A stretch of DNA of 52,116 bases, from contig NZ_JPOQ01000001.1 in NCBI RefSeq assembly GCF_000735045.1, positions 1 to 52,116 on the forward strand. The letters run 5' to 3'. The position numbers and the translations under genes are program-made. The stretch is from Ferrovum myxofaciens. Lineage in GTDB: Bacteria > Pseudomonadota > Gammaproteobacteria > Burkholderiales > Ferrovaceae. Within the stretch, counting starts at the first letter, position 1; every line of letters starts with the position of its first letter. A model generated the notes under the pieces. The model was not told where the DNA came from. It did no database searches and saw nothing but the letters and a program-made list of their open reading frames with translations. Shown here one piece after another: positions 1 to 7,694 of the stretch.

Positions 1-87
1 TCATCAGATGAAATAGTGAAAACCAAACCAGATGCAAAATCGGGGCAGCGCCGTCCAGCTGCGAGTGAAGTCGAATGCACAACTTAA
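1..87 (+). CDS. C-terminal tail of an unknown gene cut by the left edge
   Basis: Frame 1 is open from the first base to a TAA at 85-87 and would encode the last 28 residues of a protein entering from the left. The tail is hydrophilic, rich in Lys, Asp, Glu and Ser, as expected of a real C-terminus, and stops two bases before the convergent stop of the truncated kinase at 90. No domain can be recognised from so little sequence. It could equally be chance open frame; the hydrophilic composition is the only positive argument. Confidence 0.3.
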   Translation, partial: SSDEIVKTKPDAKSGQRRPAASEVECTT

Positions 88-89
88 AC

Positions 90-569
90 TCAAGGCATTA
101 TTGTCTTGACACAGGGGTCCACTTCATCGGATAGCACGGTCTGCAAGAAATACACCGCGTTGTTCATCACGCCCAGCGGGTTGCGCAACTCGTGCCCCAC
201 GCTGCCCGCCACTTGCCCCAGTACCGCCAATTTATCATTGCGTGCCAACTCATCCTGCGCCGCCAGCAGTTGCCTGCTTCGCTCCTGAACTTTCAGTTCG
301 AGCACTTCATTCAGGTTCTGAAGTTCCGATGCCAGCCGTTCGCGTTCTAAAATATGGTTGCCTAGATTCTGATTTAATTTTTCGTATTTCAGCAGGACAT
401 AGCCCGATACCACCGTACCGGTAAGTGTGGAAAAAGTGATAGTTATGATATATGATCCCAAAATTGTAATCTTGGGGAAAATGTACGTTTTGGTCACCTC
501 TAATACAATCATGGTGAGCAGTATTGCAATCATCGCCTTAAGCAAAGATTTCACTAGTGGTGGACGCAT
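90..569 (-). pseudogene. Truncated membrane sensor histidine kinase (lacks ATPase domain)
   Basis: The 159-residue product has two predicted membrane helices (about residues 8-28 and 36-60), a coiled-coil linker (about 62-110) and an intact phospho-acceptor H-box, GHELRNPLG, with His126. The reading frame then leaves the family pattern after about residue 148 and stops at 159, so the rest of the dimerisation helix pair and the whole HATPase_c domain are absent. None of the three minus-strand frames between position 89 and the edge restores them. Known kinases of this architecture run well beyond 300 residues. I infer a broken gene, probably cut by a rearrangement; a free-standing phospho-acceptor fragment is the less likely alternative. 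Confidence 0.6.
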
Positions 570-675
570 CTGTTACCTCCACTTTTCAACATTACAGGAA
601 GCATGACGGAAAATGGCGCACTTACCTAGTTCGCTATGTTCTTGCACGCTGCCGCCGTTGGTCTGACCGGATTCT

Positions 676-885
676 TTGCCCATAAAAGGCATCAGGGCGG
701 GGATGAATAACGCGGACACCGCGGGAACCCGTGGCAAGACAAGCGCCGATGCCGAGAGAAGGAACGATGGGGCGGACGGTGATGGCGGATACGCGCTATA
801 TACCGGCAGCCCCCCGCCGCAACCGAAACAGCCCAAAGCCGACATTTCAACACTACTCGCCATGTTGGAAAACGGGGAGCCATGA
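676..885 (+). CDS. Possible small hydrophilic protein, unknown function
   Basis: This frame would encode 69 residues, mostly charged and Gly/Pro-rich, with a proline-rich stretch near residues 46-52 and an acidic amphipathic end (ADISTLLAMLENGEP). Its TGA overlaps the ATG of the next remnant frame (882), the usual layout of coupled genes, which is the main reason to list it. No ribosome binding site is obvious before the ATG and no family is recognised. A minus-strand frame covers the same bases, so it may be an artefact. Confidence 0.22.
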   Translation: MPIKGIRAGMNNADTAGTRGKTSADAERRNDGADGDGGYALYTGSPPPQPKQPKADISTLLAMLENGEP

Positions 886-1077
886 GAACTTTTCAATCAC
901 AAAAAACGGATACCCAAAAAATCTTATGGTATTTTCCTTTTTGATCCCGAGTTTTTGTTCCCTTACAAAACCAAATTCATCGAGCAGGTAGCCCGAATCG
1001 ATCAGAAGGAGGTTCGCTGGCCCGTGAGTTTAAGTGTAGTAGTCGCGATCTGGTCTGACAGTTCCCAGTTTGATTGA
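882..1077 (+). pseudogene. Frameshifted remnant of an unknown gene
   Basis: An ATG at 882 opens a 20-codon frame that ends at TGA 942-944, directly at a run of five T (938-942). Shifting by one base at that run restores a further 44 codons, to TGA at 1075-1077, with protein-like composition (for example KTKFIEQVARIDQKEV). This pattern fits a gene broken by a one-base slip in a homopolymer. I do not recognise the family. A sequencing error at the T-run would look the same. Confidence 0.25.
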
Positions 1078-1085
1078 TGCAACTG

Positions 1086-1703
1086 TCAGTTCAGATCGTG
1101 CAAATGCGCGGCATCATTGAGCCGAAGCACCCTCATCTGCATGTTCGCATCAAAAGTCAGCAGGTTGATACAACAGGGCTCTTGCTGAATCCGCCAGTAG
1201 GCAGACAAGGGCAGATCGAGGGCCTGCATCAAAATGACACGATTGACACTGTCATGGGCAACCAGTACCACTGTCTGGCCCCTATGCCGGGCGAATAAAG
1301 CACGCAAAGCATCGGTGGTGCGCAAAGCAACGGCTTGCAACGACTCTCCCGCCGGAAATTGCATCCATTGGGGAACCCGCTGCCAACGTTCCAACTCCTC
1401 CGGAAATTCAGCCTCCACTTCCGCATGGGTTTTCCACTGCCACTGGCCGTAGTCAAAGTCATCGAATCCCTCCTGAACTTGCGTCAGGATCCCACACTCC
1501 CGCGCGACCTCAGCCCCTGTAGCCTGACAACGTTTCCGTGGACTCGTAACGACCGCATCTGGTTGAAACTGCCTGGCGACCGCTTTGGCTAGGGCGGTGG
1601 CCTGCTGATGCCCCACAGAAGTCAATTCCAACTCCATGCGCCCTCTGAAACGCGGAGGATCGATGCCTTCGACCTGCCCATGGCGGGTAAGAATAATCTG
1701 CAT
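1086..1703 (-). CDS. Histidine phosphatase superfamily protein (phosphoglycerate mutase-like fold)
   Basis: The 205-residue product begins MQIILTRHGQ, the RHG phospho-His motif at residues 7-9, and carries the second catalytic His in VVLVAHDSVNRV. Length and pattern fit the small soluble phosphatases of this superfamily, which includes alpha-ribazole phosphatase (CobC) and sugar-phosphate phosphatases. I chose the ATG at 1703 because a GGAG lies at proper distance; an in-frame ATG at 1739 lacks one. The gene starts 37 bases after transaldolase ends, on the same strand, suggesting co-transcription and perhaps a sugar-phosphate substrate. A role as CobC for the cobalamin operon nearby is possible but unsupported. 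Substrate unassigned. Confidence 0.82.
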   Translation of the reverse strand: MQIILTRHGQVEGIDPPRFRGRMELELTSVGHQQATALAKAVARQFQPDAVVTSPRKRCQATGAEVARECGILTQVQEGFDDFDYGQWQWKTHAEVEAEFPEELERWQRVPQWMQFPAGESLQAVALRTTDALRALFARHRGQTVVLVAHDSVNRVILMQALDLPLSAYWRIQQEPCCINLLTFDANMQMRVLRLNDAAHLHDLN

Positions 1704-1740
1704 CTCGTTCATCTCCCTCAGAGGTTTTTGAACCATCAAT

Positions 1741-2694
1741 TTACAGTCGGTCAGCCAATAATTTTTCCAACTTTATCTGGTCCACTGTAAATCCGCGAAT
1801 GCCCTCCGCCAGTTTTTCCGTAGCCATGGCATCCTCATTCATTTCCCATCTGAACTCGGCTTCCGTCAGCGAAGGGGGACGGGGTTTGACTTCTCCCTCA
1901 GGTTTCAAGCGCCGCACCAATACACTCCGGGTGTTCTGCAGTTCTTCCAGAAAATTGGGTCCGATCGTCAGCCTGTCACATCCGGCCAGTTCCAGAATCT
2001 CGCCGATGTTTCTAAAAGAAGCCCCCATGACCGTGGTGGGATAACCATGTTCCTTGAAGTATTGGTAGATTTTCTGAACCGACAGTACTCCAGGATCTTT
2101 CTCAGGTGTAAAAACATCGCCCTTGGCTTTGTACCAATCCATGATGCGTCCCACAAAAGGTGAGATCAGTGTCACACCCGCCTCAGCAGCCGCGCGTGCC
2201 TGAGAAAAACCAAACATCAAGGTCAGATTGCAATGAATGCCCTCGTGCTCGAGAATTTCTCCCGCCTTGATTCCTTCCCAGGTTGAAGCGATCTTGATCA
2301 GAACCCGCTCATTGCCGATCCCCGCCTCGTGATACAGGCGAATCAGTTTTCTTGCCCGCGCCAGCGTGGCTTGCGTATCAAACGAAAGGCGAGCGTCTAC
2401 TTCTGTAGAGACACGTCCTGGCACGATTTTGAGTACTTCCAGACCGACATCCACGGCCAACTTGTCCGTGGCATCATGAAGCTGCTGCTCTACCTGGTTG
2501 CCCTGCGCCTTTGCCCAACCTATCGCATCATCGATCAGCGGACCGTATTCAGGCAATGCAACCGCTTTCAGCAAAAGGGAGGGATTCGTTGTCGCATCTT
2601 CTGGCTGGTGATGCCGAATCGCTTCAATATCACCGGTATCTGCAACAATGGCCGTCATGGACTTCAACTGATCAAGCAGTGTTTCTGCAGTCAT
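1741..2694 (-). CDS. tal: Transaldolase
   Basis: Transaldolase moves a dihydroxyacetone unit between sugar phosphates in the non-oxidative pentose phosphate pathway, in the cytoplasm. The product is 317 residues, exactly the length of Escherichia coli TalB, with the N-terminal phosphosugar motif [11 protein letters not shown] and the Schiff-base lysine (about Lys134) in [16 protein letters not shown]. An AGGAG lies seven bases before the ATG. It is followed by the histidine phosphatase gene on the same strand. In an autotroph or glycogen-storing cell it would link pentose and hexose pools; glycogen phosphorylase is encoded about 17 kb away. The call is secure. Confidence 0.97.
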   Translation of the reverse strand: MTAETLLDQLKSMTAIVADTGDIEAIRHHQPEDATTNPSLLLKAVALPEYGPLIDDAIGWAKAQGNQVEQQLHDATDKLAVDVGLEVLKIVPGRVSTEVDARLSFDTQATLARARKLIRLYHEAGIGNERVLIKIASTWEGIKAGEILEHEGIHCNLTLMFGFSQARAAAEAGVTLISPFVGRIMDWYKAKGDVFTPEKDPGVLSVQKIYQYFKEHGYPTTVMGASFRNIGEILELAGCDRLTIGPNFLEELQNTRSVLVRRLKPEGEVKPRPPSLTEAEFRWEMNEDAMATEKLAEGIRGFTVDQIKLEKLLADRL

Positions 2695-2818
2695 TAAGAA
2701 ACTCCTGATTTATGAATGGGAGTGAATTCGTTGGAAGAGTGAGAGAACTATTCTGTTTTCCAGAACCGGGAAAAAATGAAGGGAAGAATGACGCTTTTTC
2801 GCCACGCCTCTCTACCGT

Positions 2819-3175
2819 TCACTGATTTCCTATACGATGATAAGTCATACTAACCAAACCAGCATCAAATTGTAGAGTATCCTTATTCAGGACTTTGTAC
2901 CAAACTGTTTCGGTCTCATTGCCTTTTTTGACGGAGACCCCAACTTTTTCCTGACCATTCCCCTCTTTTTCAATTCGGTAGTCACTCACCTTTTCCTCCC
3001 TGCTCTCGTCCACACCAAAAGCGGTTGAGGTCGTGATCACAGCGTCCCGTTTGAATTCCAGCGTACTGGAGGCGCCCAGAATGGCTTCTGTTTTCCACTT
3101 TCCGAGGAGTGGATTGCTTTCCCCACAGGAAGACAGGGTCAGCGCCAACACCACGTACATGATTGTTTTTTTCAC
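2819..3175 (-). CDS. Small lipoprotein, unknown function
   Basis: The 118-residue product starts at a GTG (3173-3175) with a GGAGG four bases upstream; the longer open frame reaching 3466 overlaps the next gene in a different frame and is not used. The N-terminus [18 protein letters not shown] is a lipoprotein signal peptide with lipobox LSSC, so the mature protein should be lipid-anchored in the cell envelope. The remainder is predicted beta-rich with no motif I recognise, resembling small lipocalin-like lipoproteins that start with a LLGKWKT strand. It is the last gene of a three-gene envelope cluster, 26 bases after the membrane protein. Confidence 0.8.
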   Translation of the reverse strand: MKKTIMYVVLALTLSSCGESNPLLGKWKTEAILGASSTLEFKRDAVITTSTAFGVDESREEKVSDYRIEKEGNGQEKVGVSVKKGNETETVWYKVLNKDTLQFDAGLVSMTYHRIGNQ

Positions 3176-3201
3176 AAAACCTCCATTCCCAAGATTCTCC
3201 G

Positions 3202-3612
3202 TCATGAAAACCAACGCAGAAATGCAGCCGCCGTCAATGCCAGACAGGCCAACCCGGTGGAACCTGCCCAAACCAGCATCCGGCGAGAAGATGACCATGC
3301 CCCCCCCCAGACCAGGCAAGAGGTCATCAGTCCTGCTCCTCCACACACACAGGACACTTTGATCATGAGCGCAATCATGGCGATCCCATGGATATCGGGA
3401 AGTCGGTGATCCGAACGATACGTCACCCAGCCAAAGGTAGCCCCCGTCAACCCTTGCGCCAACCATGCCAGCAGGACGAAGAGCGCAAAAGTTTGGGAGG
3501 GCGAATGACGCAGCAGGGCAACCCGGAATCCATATCCACTCAATCCAACGACCAACAAGGCTCCAAAGTTATGAAGTACTTGAATGAGGGCATATTCGAG
3601 CAGGGTGCCCAT
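3202..3612 (-). CDS. Four-helix inner-membrane protein, possibly CopD/heme-b-like
   Basis: The 136-residue product has four predicted transmembrane helices (about 8-30, 42-62, 74-100, 112-134). Histidines lie in helix 1 (His14) and at the start of helix 3 (His75), an arrangement seen in small membrane proteins that bind heme b or copper, such as the CopD-like fold. That resemblance is structural only; no family signature is certain. It lies nine bases after a periplasmic protein gene and upstream of a lipoprotein gene, so the three likely act together in the envelope. Confidence 0.7.
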   Translation of the reverse strand: MGTLLEYALIQVLHNFGALLVVGLSGYGFRVALLRHSPSQTFALFVLLAWLAQGLTGATFGWVTYRSDHRLPDIHGIAMIALMIKVSCVCGGAGLMTSCLVWGGAWSSSRRMLVWAGSTGLACLALTAAAFLRWFS

Positions 3613-3621
3613 GCATCACCC

Positions 3622-3984
3622 TCATTTCACGGTGAAAGAAACACTGCTCTCCACCCCAGTCAAACTGTGACTCGCTGTGGCTTCCTTGATCGTGACCCGA
3701 TGTTTCCCTGGTCCCAGGTCAGGCAACTGTTCCGAGCACGGACAATGACTCATTTGGTGGCTGATAATGGGTTCATCCTGTTGGTCCACATAGACGTGCA
3801 GGTGGTTTCCATTGGGACTGGGATGCACCTGGTACTTCACCACATGGGCACCCGCCGTCCAGATTTCACCTTCCTTGGGTGACAAAATTTCAATACTTGC
3901 GCCACCTGCGGCGTAGGATCCCAACGGCAAAACGCAGAGTGCCGCAACCAACATGCCATACATCATTTTTCCTGTTTTATTCAT
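3622..3984 (-). CDS. Periplasmic beta-sandwich protein with DUF4399-like pattern
   Basis: The 120-residue precursor has a cleavable signal peptide ending LGSYAAGGA (about residue 26). The mature part begins with an Ig-like strand, ILSPKEGEIWTAGAHVVKY, and continues with a GNHLHVYVD segment and a LGPGKHRVTI segment, the pattern of small periplasmic domains such as DUF4399. A Cys pair in SHCPCSEQ could form a disulfide or bind metal together with nearby His. It is the first gene of the envelope cluster running to 2819. Function is unknown; copper or metal handling is a guess from the His/Cys content and the CopD-like neighbour. Confidence 0.72.
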   Translation of the reverse strand: MNKTGKMMYGMLVAALCVLPLGSYAAGGASIEILSPKEGEIWTAGAHVVKYQVHPSPNGNHLHVYVDQQDEPIISHQMSHCPCSEQLPDLGPGKHRVTIKEATASHSLTGVESSVSFTVK

Positions 3985-4358
3985 GACTGTCTCCTGTGGG
4001 TGGTTATATCATTACGTTTACGGCTTCACCTACCCGAACAAGTGGAACCCAAAGCACGCTCACTTGTCAAGACCAATGATGCGTCGGGGGTCAGCAGTTT
4101 TTTCCTGAGGCAACCCTTCTTGATCGGTTATCTGATCGTTCTTTCCCCTGGATGGATTTACTCATCTGATTGAAGCATTTGATCAAACTTTCAAGTGACC
4201 TCTCCCCTGGTTCAACAGGCCTATTCAGACAGTTCTCCCCCTCACTGGCTGCTTTTCTGTTCCGAAATCCTGTACCATAGCGGAAAAGGCCCGTCGAACA
4301 ATAACTCTATTGATTCAATAAGAAATCACGGTATTACCTTGGCTATTGTCAAACCCTC
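3985..4358. promoter_or_regulatory. 374-base intergenic region between divergent genes
   Basis: The region separates the envelope cluster (leftward) from the HD-GYP gene (rightward) and should hold promoters for both. I see a perfect 10-base palindrome TTTGATCAAA at 4178-4187 flanked by TTGAA and TTCAA elements, and a second GATC-ended repeat near 4122-4136. No confident -35/-10 pair can be assigned on either strand. No open frame of note occurs. Confidence 0.4.
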
Positions 4359-5558
4359 ATGAAAAAGATATCCGTCGACGATCTGAGAATCGGAATGTTT
4401 GTCCACGAAATCTGTGGGAGTTGGATGGATCATCCCTTTTGGGTATCCTCGTTTGTGATCAGTGACCGAAATGACTTGATCACTTTACAAAAAAGCAGCA
4501 TCCGAGAGGTATGGATCGATCCCGACAAAGGGAGAGATACGGAACCCTCTGCCCCGGTCGCCTCTCCTTCGCTGGTTCCATCATTATTGATGGAAACAAT
4601 CAAGGAAGCCAGAGCGATCAAAGTCGCCACTCAAAAAACCAGTTTTGAGGATGAACTGGTTCTGGCACGCGGCATTCATGCCCGGTCTCGCGGCGTGATC
4701 CATAGCCTCTTGACGGAAGCCCGCATGGATATCCCGGTCAATCTGACGACTGCCCAGCACCTCGTCGAAGATATCTGCAATTCCGTACTGCGTAATTCAG
4801 AAGCGCTCATCAGTCTTCTTCACGCCAAGACCAAAAAAACTTACCCCTATCTTCATGCGGTAGCCGTATGCGCTTTGATGATTGCTCTGGGAAAACAAAT
4901 GGGGTTTGACAACAATCTGTTGAAACGACTGGGCATGGCCGGACTATTGCTCGATATTGGTAAAACCTTGCTCCCCCTGTCTCTTCTCAACAAACAAGCC
5001 CGCTTGACTGACGAGGAATTCGAGATGATGAAATCTCATCCTCTGCTGGGGTACCATCTCTTGCAAAACTTGGGCATCGACGATGAAATCATCCTCGATG
5101 TATGCGCCCATCATCACGAAAGGATGGACGGAAAGGGTTACCCGGATTGGTTGCCCGAAGAAAAAATTTCGATCTATGCCAATATGGGCACCTGCTGCGA
5201 CGTTTATGATGCCATCACTTCGGAACGCAGTTACAAAACCGGGTGGGCATTGGGCCAAGCCATTCGAAAAATGGCCGAATGGCAGGAAGGCCAATTCAAT
5301 CGCACCGTCTTTCATGCCTTTGTTCGAACGGTGGGACTCTACCCGTCAGGAACGCTCGTCCAGTTAAAATCCGGGCGCTTGGCTTATGTCGTGGAACAAC
5401 ACCCAGGCAGCCTGATGACACCGAAGGTCAAGGCGTTCTATTCAACCCGACAAAATGTTTTCATCGAACCGCTCATGCTCGACTTGAGCAAATGCGGTGA
5501 CACCATTCTGAATGTCGAAGATCCTGCCAAGTGGAATTTCAAGGCGTCGCACCTTTGA
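4359..5558 (+). CDS. HD-GYP domain protein with altered HD motif (c-di-GMP phosphodiesterase family)
   Basis: HD-GYP proteins hydrolyse the second messenger c-di-GMP or act as its receptors. The 399-residue product has an N-terminal DUF3391-type domain (about 1-55), a linker, and an HD-GYP domain (about 150-340). The GYP signature HHERMDGKGYP (residues 252-262) and an upstream His166 are intact. The central HD motif, normally HDIGK, reads LDIGK (198-202), so one metal-ligand histidine is a leucine. Activity may be reduced or lost. No good ribosome binding site precedes the ATG. The gene converges on the cobalamin operon, leaving 16 bases between stops, and is probably monocistronic. Confidence 0.9.
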   Translation: MKKISVDDLRIGMFVHEICGSWMDHPFWVSSFVISDRNDLITLQKSSIREVWIDPDKGRDTEPSAPVASPSLVPSLLMETIKEARAIKVATQKTSFEDELVLARGIHARSRGVIHSLLTEARMDIPVNLTTAQHLVEDICNSVLRNSEALISLLHAKTKKTYPYLHAVAVCALMIALGKQMGFDNNLLKRLGMAGLLLDIGKTLLPLSLLNKQARLTDEEFEMMKSHPLLGYHLLQNLGIDDEIILDVCAHHHERMDGKGYPDWLPEEKISIYANMGTCCDVYDAITSERSYKTGWALGQAIRKMAEWQEGQFNRTVFHAFVRTVGLYPSGTLVQLKSGRLAYVVEQHPGSLMTPKVKAFYSTRQNVFIEPLMLDLSKCGDTILNVEDPAKWNFKASHL

Positions 5559-5574
5559 GGAGCCGGACTGAAGA

Positions 5575-5928
5575 TCAATCTGTTATCTGCTGATGAAAAA
5601 CCAGATCCTCCACGGGCATACCTTCCACCAGATGTTGCTGAACGATCCGCTCGAGATTCTCCGAAGTAACGTTGTAATACCATACCCCATCCGGTTGCAC
5701 ACAGAGAATGGGCCCTCCCTTGCAGGCTGCAAAACATGCCACCCGGGTGCGTTTGACACGCAGCGCCCCCTTGTCGAGTCCTGCCGCCTTGAATTTCTCT
5801 CCCAAACTGTCGAAGAGAGTTTGGGACTCCCCTTCCAGGGTACACCGTGGGCCCGTGCACACCAACAGGTGACGTTTGTAGTTCCCGATGGTAGGTTTGA
5901 CCGGAAAATGATCCACATCCTCACTCAT
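5575..5928 (-). CDS. Thioredoxin-like [2Fe-2S] ferredoxin of the cobalamin operon
   Basis: The 117-residue soluble protein has the pattern of thioredoxin-fold [2Fe-2S] ferredoxins: a first Cys pair in VCTGPRC and a second in ACFAACKGG. Such small ferredoxins are known neighbours of cobalamin methyltransferase genes, where they may feed electrons to ring-contraction or ring-reduction steps or protect Co(I/II) intermediates. It overlaps the end of cobJ by eight bases and is the last gene of the riboswitch-controlled operon. Because no precorrin-6A reductase gene is visible in the operon, a redox role in that step is conceivable but only inferred. Confidence 0.85.
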   Translation of the reverse strand: MSEDVDHFPVKPTIGNYKRHLLVCTGPRCTLEGESQTLFDSLGEKFKAAGLDKGALRVKRTRVACFAACKGGPILCVQPDGVWYYNVTSENLERIVQQHLVEGMPVEDLVFHQQITD

Positions 5929-7291
5929 GCGCTTTCTCCTCTGTTTCCATTTTCTTGAATGTCTTCGTTCCTATCGTCGTCAACGCACTGTAAAAACTTT
6001 TCCATTCTTCCGCCGACCACTGTCCTTCTCCATTCTTGGTCAAGAGAAAAGACACCACGAAATCCCCATGGGAATCCGTAAAATAAATCCCAGCCTGACG
6101 CGTCTCCTGCCATACAAACCAGCCATGGGCTAGGGAGGACACATCTACATGTAAATGAAAATGCTCATGAATCAGATTCAGACGACCTGACTTCAGGGAA
6201 AAATCCCGGGCATGAAGCAAGAGTTCCGCAACGCTCCCCCCATGGCGCACTACTGCACGCAACTTCCCCCATTGGCGCATTTCCTGCAAGAGACGTTCGA
6301 GTTCCTCTGAGGCAAAATGACGAACCAGAACTCCATTGAGGACATTGTCTTCCACGGTTCCTGCCACGGCTTCCAGAATCTGTGCGAGGGGCGCATCAAA
6401 ATGGTCTGCCACCTGCCGCAAAGAGTGGTCTGGGTGGGTCTGCAGGTGAATCTGAACGAACTCATGCCATCCCCCCAACCCCAGAGTCAGAGAACGCCCG
6501 GCCTGCTCTCCCGGCTTTGTATCCCCCGTCAATCCTTCATATTTATTGGTATACCCCCGGGGCGTCACCATTAATCCAGCGCGCATAAAGGTGCTGCTAT
6601 TCCCAATCAACACCGTGGTCAGCATGCCGATATCCTGGTCTGCCATGGTTTTCAGGGTAACGAGTTGAATATTCTGGCGGCGACGGTAGGCAGATTTGAC
6701 TACCGCCACAGGCGTCCCGGGGTCCCGGTATTCCAGCAGCAGACGCTGGGCTTCCACGATCTGCTGGGTGCGCCGACCACTTTTTGGATTGTAGAGGGCG
6801 ATGACGAAATCTCCTCGCCCAGCCGCCCGCAAACGTTGGGCGATCACCGGCCAGGGCGTCAGGAGATCAGACAGTGAGATGGAACAAAAGTCGTGGGTCA
6901 AAGGAGCCCCCACCAGGGATGCACAGGCATTCAAGGCGCTGGCACCGGGAATGACCTCCACCCTGATCTCGCTTTCCGGCGTCCAGCCGGCCTGAAGCAA
7001 CACCTCATAGGTGGGACCTGCCATCCCGTAAATGCCAATATCCCCCGAAGAAATCAGAGCGACCGTTTTGCCTTGGCACGCCTGTTCGTAGGCTTCGACG
7101 CAACGATCGATCTCTTCCGTCATCCCCTTGCGAATAATCTCCTTGCCTACCAGAAGATCCTGCACCAACTTGATATAAGTGGAATACCCAATGACCACAT
7201 CTGCCTCGGCAATGGCCGCACGCGCACGATAGGTCATATGTTCCGTGGCACCAGGTCCAAAACCCACCATTAAAATTTTTCCTGTTTTCAT
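5921..7291 (-). CDS. cobJ: Precorrin-3B/cobalt-factor III C17-methyltransferase fused to a HutX/ChuX-like domain
   Basis: Residues 1-245 are a complete CobJ/CbiH methyltransferase, with the N-terminal SAM-site loop VGFGPGATEHMT, the SGDIGIYGM motif and ALYNPKSGRR; this enzyme methylates C17 and contracts the corrin ring. After a short linker, residues about 275-445 match the pattern of heme-utilisation HutX/ChuX proteins: a LRQVADHFDAP helix, a WGKLRAVVRHGG strand, a His-rich strand (372-384) and GIYFTDSHGDFVVSF. CobJ alone is usually about 240-260 residues, so the C-terminal domain is an addition. It might bind or hand on a tetrapyrrole. It follows the cbiG halves directly and overlaps the ferredoxin gene. 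Confidence 0.92.
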   Translation of the reverse strand: MKTGKILMVGFGPGATEHMTYRARAAIAEADVVIGYSTYIKLVQDLLVGKEIIRKGMTEEIDRCVEAYEQACQGKTVALISSGDIGIYGMAGPTYEVLLQAGWTPESEIRVEVIPGASALNACASLVGAPLTHDFCSISLSDLLTPWPVIAQRLRAAGRGDFVIALYNPKSGRRTQQIVEAQRLLLEYRDPGTPVAVVKSAYRRRQNIQLVTLKTMADQDIGMLTTVLIGNSSTFMRAGLMVTPRGYTNKYEGLTGDTKPGEQAGRSLTLGLGGWHEFVQIHLQTHPDHSLRQVADHFDAPLAQILEAVAGTVEDNVLNGVLVRHFASEELERLLQEMRQWGKLRAVVRHGGSVAELLLHARDFSLKSGRLNLIHEHFHLHVDVSSLAHGWFVWQETRQAGIYFTDSHGDFVVSFLLTKNGEGQWSAEEWKSFYSALTTIGTKTFKKMETEEKAHE

Positions 7292-7690
7292 TCAATTCTC
7301 TTTCATGAGTGCAATGGACACCGTGGCATGTTTCCGGTCCGCGCCACGATGTTTGAATTTTTCCAGTATCAGACCTTCCAGCCCAACGCCCGCTGCCAAT
7401 AATGCGGCAGCTTCAGACACCGCCGGAGTCCCCATATACCGGCGCACCGTTTCCGAAGGATTGGGGACCGGGACTTGTGACAGTTGTGCCGCATTAAAAA
7501 AAAACAGTGGCCAACCTTTCACTGCAGCCAGTTCCAGCACAGCCACCTCATCGTTCTTTTGGTCGATGGTTGCCAAGCCAACGACGGCATCTTCCGTCAG
7601 CCCCGCCTGCTGAAGGCCCAAACTCACCCCTTCCTGCAGGGTAGCGAATGCCACATCCCGATCGCACCCCACGCCCACCATGACTTTCAT
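7292..7690 (-). CDS. CbiG C-terminal domain / CobE-like protein
   Basis: The 132-residue product matches the C-terminal domain of CbiG, also found alone as CobE: the opening MVGVGCDRDVAFATL, the ATIDQKNDE segment and the closing HATVSIALMK are characteristic. CbiG hydrolyses the delta-lactone of cobalt-precorrin-5A and releases the C20 fragment as acetaldehyde in the anaerobic cobalamin route. Here the protein is split: the N-terminal half is the separate gene at 7695-8438, whose stop lies four bases upstream. It abuts cobJ with no gap. Confidence 0.88.
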   Translation of the reverse strand: MKVMVGVGCDRDVAFATLQEGVSLGLQQAGLTEDAVVGLATIDQKNDEVAVLELAAVKGWPLFFFNAAQLSQVPVPNPSETVRRYMGTPAVSEAAALLAAGVGLEGLILEKFKHRGADRKHATVSIALMKEN

Positions 7691-7694
7691 CTCG

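Larger units (their letters stand above)
570..1085. other. 516-base stretch without a convincing gene
   Basis: This region lies between the truncated kinase and the phosphatase gene. It holds short overlapping open frames on both strands: a 107-residue frame on the minus strand (573-896) with no recognisable family, a 69-residue frame on the plus strand (676-885) and a frameshifted remnant (882-1077), both listed separately. The first half is GC-rich and the second half (about 890-1000) is AT-rich. No inverted terminal repeats or transposase motifs are visible. I read it as decayed accessory DNA next to the broken kinase. Confidence 0.4.

Noticed and set aside
573..896. 107-residue minus-strand frame
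   Set aside because: No ribosome binding site, Ser/Pro-rich shadow composition, and a better plus-strand frame on the same bases; kept only as part of the unassigned stretch.
1086..1703. Assignment of the phosphatase as CobC (alpha-ribazole phosphatase)
   Set aside because: It is outside the riboswitch-controlled operon and coupled to transaldolase; superfamily motifs alone do not decide the substrate.
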